Origin: Saccharothrix violaceirubra
GTDB lineage: Bacteria > Actinomycetota > Actinomycetes > Mycobacteriales > Pseudonocardiaceae
Assembly: GCF_014203755.1 (NCBI RefSeq)
Contig: NZ_JACHJS010000001.1
Coordinates: 4,526,001 to 4,590,000, forward strand
Reading direction: 5' to 3'
DNA length: 64,000 nucleotides
Under the pieces are notes generated by a model, which was not told the origin of the DNA, searched no databases, and saw only the letters and a list, made by a program, of their open reading frames with translations. Positions 61,104 through 64,000 of the stretch are shown piece after piece. How positions within the stretch are numbered: the first letter of the stretch is position 1; each line of letters starts with the position of its first letter. Both the position numbers and the translations under genes were made by a program.

Positions 61104-61520
61104 ATGACTGATCCGTTGGCCAACGTGCAGCGCTTGGTGGACGAGTGGGAGCGCGACGCGGAGGAGAAGTCCGCCCGGTACGAGTCGGTGCGGCACGAGG
61201 TCGAGCGGATCTGCATCACCGCGTCGGCCGCCGGTGGCGCGGTGAGCGTGACCGTGGGACCGAACGGCATACCCAGTGCGGTGACCATGACCGACGGGGT
61301 GAGCAGGGTACGGCCGGCGCAGATCGCCGCGGCGGTGATGGAGGCGATGGCAAAGGCCCGGGCCGGTTACCCGGCCCCGCACTCCGGTGACGAACGCCTC
61401 TGCTGTGCCGTGGGCGCGCGGGTGGACGCTGGTCCCGTGGCCGCGGCCCGTCCGGTCGTGTGCGTCCCACCGGAGCAGGCCCGACGTGGGCCCGCGACCA
61501 CCGGCACCGAGGAGGTTGTC
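61104..61520 (+). pseudogene. YbaB/EbfC-like DNA-binding protein, C-terminus lost
   Basis: ATG at 61104 follows AGGGGAG. The first 95 residues fit the YbaB/EbfC nucleoid-protein fold: DPLANVQRLVDEWERDAEEKSARYESVRHEVERICITASAAGGAVSVTVGPNGIPSAVTMTDG, then IAAAVMEAMAKARAGY. After that the phase runs on through Cys/Ala/Arg-rich sequence without a stop and joins the SHOCT gene in frame. A deletion has probably fused the 5' part of this gene to the leader of the next one; a genuine fusion protein is possible. Confidence 0.5.
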
Positions 61521-61736
61521 ATGCGCTGGTACTGCGGCGACGGCTACGGATGGGGAATGCTGCCGGTGATCGGGCTGTCGGTGTTGCTGGTCATCGTCAT
61601 CGCGGTGGTGGCCGTCGTCCTGGTGCGCTCGCAACGGGGTGGCTCGGCCGCCCGCATCGTGGACGAACGCCTCGCGCGGGGCGAGATCGACACCGAGGAG
61701 CACGCACGCCTGCGCAGCGCGCTGCGCTCCCGGTAG
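61521..61736 (+). CDS. Small membrane protein with a SHOCT domain
   Basis: ATG at 61521 has its own strong site (GAGGAGG). The 71-residue product has a Trp/Tyr/Gly-rich start, one membrane helix (MLPVIGLSVLLVIVIAVVAVVLV) and RIVDERLARGEIDTEEHARLRSAL, the SHOCT (short C-terminal) motif. SHOCT domains are thought to mediate oligomerisation of small membrane proteins. It is in phase with the YbaB-like frame upstream. Confidence 0.8.
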   Translation: MRWYCGDGYGWGMLPVIGLSVLLVIVIAVVAVVLVRSQRGGSAARIVDERLARGEIDTEEHARLRSALRSR

Positions 61737-62040
61737 CCCGCCTCCGATAGCCGGTACCCCTCGTTGTCGGCCTCGTCCCCGCGTACTCGGGGTCTTCCCT
61801 CCAGCCATCTGCCCTTGGCGTCGCGGATGCGGGCCGCGTCCGCGAGTCGCGCGAGCGCGTCGTCGACCCGGTGCCCGTGACGAATCGTCCACGGCGGACA
61901 GACGACCGCGATCGGGCACAAGCGCGAAGCCCCTGGCGATGACTCGCTCTTGATCGAGGAGTCATCTGCCAGGAGCTTCGCCAGGTCCGCTGCGGTCAAC
62001 GCCCGAGTCGCCAGGCTGCGGCGAGGGGCGGAGCCCGCGG
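61737..62040. other. Intergenic region with no confident gene
   Basis: About 300 bases separate the SHOCT gene from the stop of the convergent PIG-L gene. A minus-strand phase shows some codon bias (LTAADLAKLLADDSSIKSESSP, HRVDDALARLADAARIRDAKGRW) but lacks start and family match; it may be a remnant. Confidence 0.35.
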
Positions 62041-64000
62041 CTACTCGATCTCGCGGTAGCGGTCGAGTGGCGCGGCGCCGGTGCAGGTGGTCTGGTTGCG
62101 CACGGTCAGGCTGCCCGCGTCGGTCATCGCGAACGAGTACACGCACCCGTTGCGGTCGACACCGGCCGCGGGTTGGGCGATGTGGGCCGAGCCGAGGTCG
62201 TCCCAGGATCCCGTGTAGCCCTGGTCGGGCTCGTTCTGCCTGGTCATGCTCTGGCCGCTGCCCCCGTTCCCGGTGAAGACCAGGATGCGGGCGTCCGGGA
62301 TCTGCGCGGAATCCGCCCAGGGGCCGGGCGCTTCGCTGACCGCGACCGCGCCGACACCGCCGTGTCCGCCGATCTGCTCGCCGGTCGGGCTGAAGGACTC
62401 GTCGCTTCGCTGCCAGGTGTGGCCGACCATGCCCGCGAAGTCGTTGGCGTTGTTGCTCGCCAGGCGGTAGAACACGTCGAGCCTGCCGTCCTTGTTGTGT
62501 GCCACGGCGGGCGGCCCTGAGGGTTCGAAGCCCGCCAGGTTCGGCTGCTGGGCGTAGTCCTGACCGGCCGCGGCACGCCAGTGCTGGATGACGCCGACAG
62601 TGCCGTTGATGGCGTAGGCGAACACGTTGACACCGTTCGTCCGGTCGATCGCCAGTGCGACCGGGTCCTGTACGCCCGGACCACCGCCGAGGTCCGCCCA
62701 GCCGGTGTTCCACGCACCGTTGGCGATTTGCTGGCTGATCAGGCTGACCCCGCCACCACCGTTCTTCACCGCGAGGCGCAACAAACCGTCCGGACCGAGG
62801 ATCGAGACGGGCGCGCCCACCTGGGCCGCGCTGTCCGTCCCGGCGTTGGGGTTGCCCATCGATCCCCACTGGTGGGAGAAGACGCCGTTGACCGAGACCT
62901 GCCAGGTGGTCACGATCTCGTGGTTGTCGGCCCTGCGGGCGAACACCTGGAGCCTGCCGTCCGCGTTGCGGTTGACGGTCACGCCGGGCAGCAACCGCCA
63001 GGGGGTCACCATCACCTCACCGGGGCCGAACTCGCCGTCACCGCGCTGGTACCAGGTGACAAGACGACCGCTGAGCACGGCGAACGCCTGCAACCGGCCG
63101 TCGGCGTTCGCACCGACCCAGGTCGTGCCGGTCGGGTACCGGTGGTACATGCGCTGGGTCCACGCCAGGTAGCCCGAGTCGTTCTCCGCCGTGAAGGTGT
63201 CCCACCCGGTGTACGCGAAGAAGGTCGCCGCCTTCTGGCCACGACTGCCGTCGGGGAGTTCGGGATGTCCCGACAGGTTCATCTGGCTGTCGGAGATGTT
63301 GTAGTCGCGGTAGTTGATCAGGTCGACACCTTGGCGGCCGGTGGCGTCGGTGTGCGCCTTGGCTGCCTCGCCCGCGAAGCGGGCGGTGTGGACGTGGTCG
63401 CCGTGGTCACCCCTATACCTCGGGTCCGGCTCCGGGTCCTGCACCCGGATCACGGTCGGGAGGTAGTGGTCGAACAAGCCGCGCAGCACGTCGACGAGCC
63501 GGTCATGGTCGTAGGTGTAGCGGCCTGCCAACGTGCCCCAGGTCAGCACGGTGTTCGCACTGGCGGTGCGCTCCCACAGGCGCACCAAGCTCGCTCCGCC
63601 AGGCGGAGCGACATCGTCGTGGACGTCCGCGTACTCGGGCAGGTTCAGGAAAACCAACGCCACCTCAGGCCGACCACGCAGCGTGTACTGGTCGACGACG
63701 ACCGGACCCGCGCCGGTGGCCACCGACAGGGTTCCGTGGTCCCACTCGTCGGCCTGGTCCGCCATCAGCGCGTACGCGGCCATGGCGCCGCGCTGGCGGC
63801 AGTACGCGTACTCTTCCCGGACCAGGTTCTCCCCGCGCTTGCAGCGGTCGCGGCCGGGTAGCGTGCCGTGCTCCCCGGGTCCGTATTCGTTCTCACCCGC
63901 GGTGACGAAGATCGTCTTGACCGGTCGGCCCACCCGGACCGAGTTCTGCAGGTCCGGATTCATGAACAGGATGTCGTCGTCCTCGTGCGCGACGACCTGG
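62041..64000 (-). CDS. PIG-L deacetylase with C-terminal propeller-like repeats (5' end outside window)
   Basis: The visible part starts with QVVAHEDDDILFMNPDLQNSV, where A-H-x-D-D is the zinc motif of PIG-L/LmbE deacetylases. It continues with IFVTAGENEYGPG, REEYAYCRQRGAMAAYALM and HGDHVHTARFAGEAAK (third ligand His). After about residue 275 come repeated units with NADGRLQ.FA, NKDGRLDVFY and DRTNGVNVFA, typical of PLL-type lectin or sialidase-like beta-propellers. It should be a secreted or surface enzyme that deacetylates N-acetyl-sugars, with the propeller binding carbohydrate. The signal sequence would lie beyond the window. Confidence 0.88.
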   Translation of the reverse strand, partial: QVVAHEDDDILFMNPDLQNSVRVGRPVKTIFVTAGENEYGPGEHGTLPGRDRCKRGENLVREEYAYCRQRGAMAAYALMADQADEWDHGTLSVATGAGPVVVDQYTLRGRPEVALVFLNLPEYADVHDDVAPPGGASLVRLWERTASANTVLTWGTLAGRYTYDHDRLVDVLRGLFDHYLPTVIRVQDPEPDPRYRGDHGDHVHTARFAGEAAKAHTDATGRQGVDLINYRDYNISDSQMNLSGHPELPDGSRGQKAATFFAYTGWDTFTAENDSGYLAWTQRMYHRYPTGTTWVGANADGRLQAFAVLSGRLVTWYQRGDGEFGPGEVMVTPWRLLPGVTVNRNADGRLQVFARRADNHEIVTTWQVSVNGVFSHQWGSMGNPNAGTDSAAQVGAPVSILGPDGLLRLAVKNGGGGVSLISQQIANGAWNTGWADLGGGPGVQDPVALAIDRTNGVNVFAYAINGTVGVIQHWRAAAGQDYAQQPNLAGFEPSGPPAVAHNKDGRLDVFYRLASNNANDFAGMVGHTWQRSDESFSPTGEQIGGHGGVGAVAVSEAPGPWADSAQIPDARILVFTGNGGSGQSMTRQNEPDQGYTGSWDDLGSAHIAQPAAGVDRNGCVYSFAMTDAGSLTVRNQTTCTGAAPLDRYREIE

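Overview
The sequence is high-GC (about 70%) with strong G/C bias at third codon positions, GTG starts, GTGA/ATGA overlaps, and actinobacterial families (BTAD, SCO6880/PrgI-like, replication-relaxation, HAF repeat, SHOCT). The best guess is a filamentous actinomycete, probably Pseudonocardiales (Saccharothrix/Actinosynnema/Lentzea type). No ribosomal or phylogenetic marker is present, so the genus is inference.

Layout. (1) 1-12010: a plus-strand Tad/Flp-like pilus operon. It holds a prepilin peptidase tail, two secreted proteins, a SAF/CpaB-like protein, a CpaE/ParA-like ATPase, CpaF, TadB, TadC, a short pilin, three TadE/G-like proteins and a large membrane LysM-BTAD protein. (2) 12043-23605: accessory genes of a mobile element. 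These are an HxlR regulator, a MoxR ATPase with its vWA/HExxH partner, small paralogous proteins, two RAMA (modified-DNA reader) proteins and a double winged-helix regulator. Two genes here are interrupted by apparent frameshifts. (3) 35508 down to 23592: a minus-strand conjugation operon. It runs from a sigma-region-4-like protein through VirB2-like, TrbL/VirB6-like, PrgI/SCO6880-like, VirB4, VirD4/TraG and replication-relaxation proteins to a transglycosylase/NlpC protein. (4) 36048-41250: a divergent plus-strand DNA-modification operon with a degenerate methyltransferase, an intact amino-methyltransferase, a C5 methyltransferase with a scrambled middle, a PP-loop enzyme and an integrase N-terminal half. 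A perfect 25-bp inverted repeat lies in the divergent control region. (5) 41251-46114: nested insertion sequences (IS3, ISL3 remnant, IS3 inside IS256). (6) 46125-50000: a PaeR7I-like/Shedu fusion, a tRNA-Val 3' fragment (att scar), a truncated integrase, and SbcC and helicase remnants. (7) 50105-64000: chromosome-like genes (ABC ATPase/TetR pair, HAF-repeat protein, flavodoxin, alcohol dehydrogenase, PIG-L deacetylase with propeller) mixed with transposase remnants. It also holds a two-gene nucleosidase/membrane-protein pair whose termini share a short amyloid-like motif.

How it fits together. Regions 1-4 look like one integrative/conjugative element. Its transfer channel (VirB2/3/4/6, VirD4, a VirB1-like wall hydrolase, a relaxase-like protein) and Tad-type pilus would move DNA, while the methyltransferases and RAMA readers suggest the element marks and reads its own DNA. 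Strongest leads: eight QxxLPL beta-clamp-like motifs in the cytoplasmic tail of the TrbL-like channel protein; a catalytically dead PaeR7I-like domain fused to a Shedu nuclease; and the nucleosidase/membrane pair with matched amyloid-like motifs. Several single-base frame disruptions recur, so consensus indel errors remain possible. Protein functions are assigned from recognisable motifs only; no searches were run.
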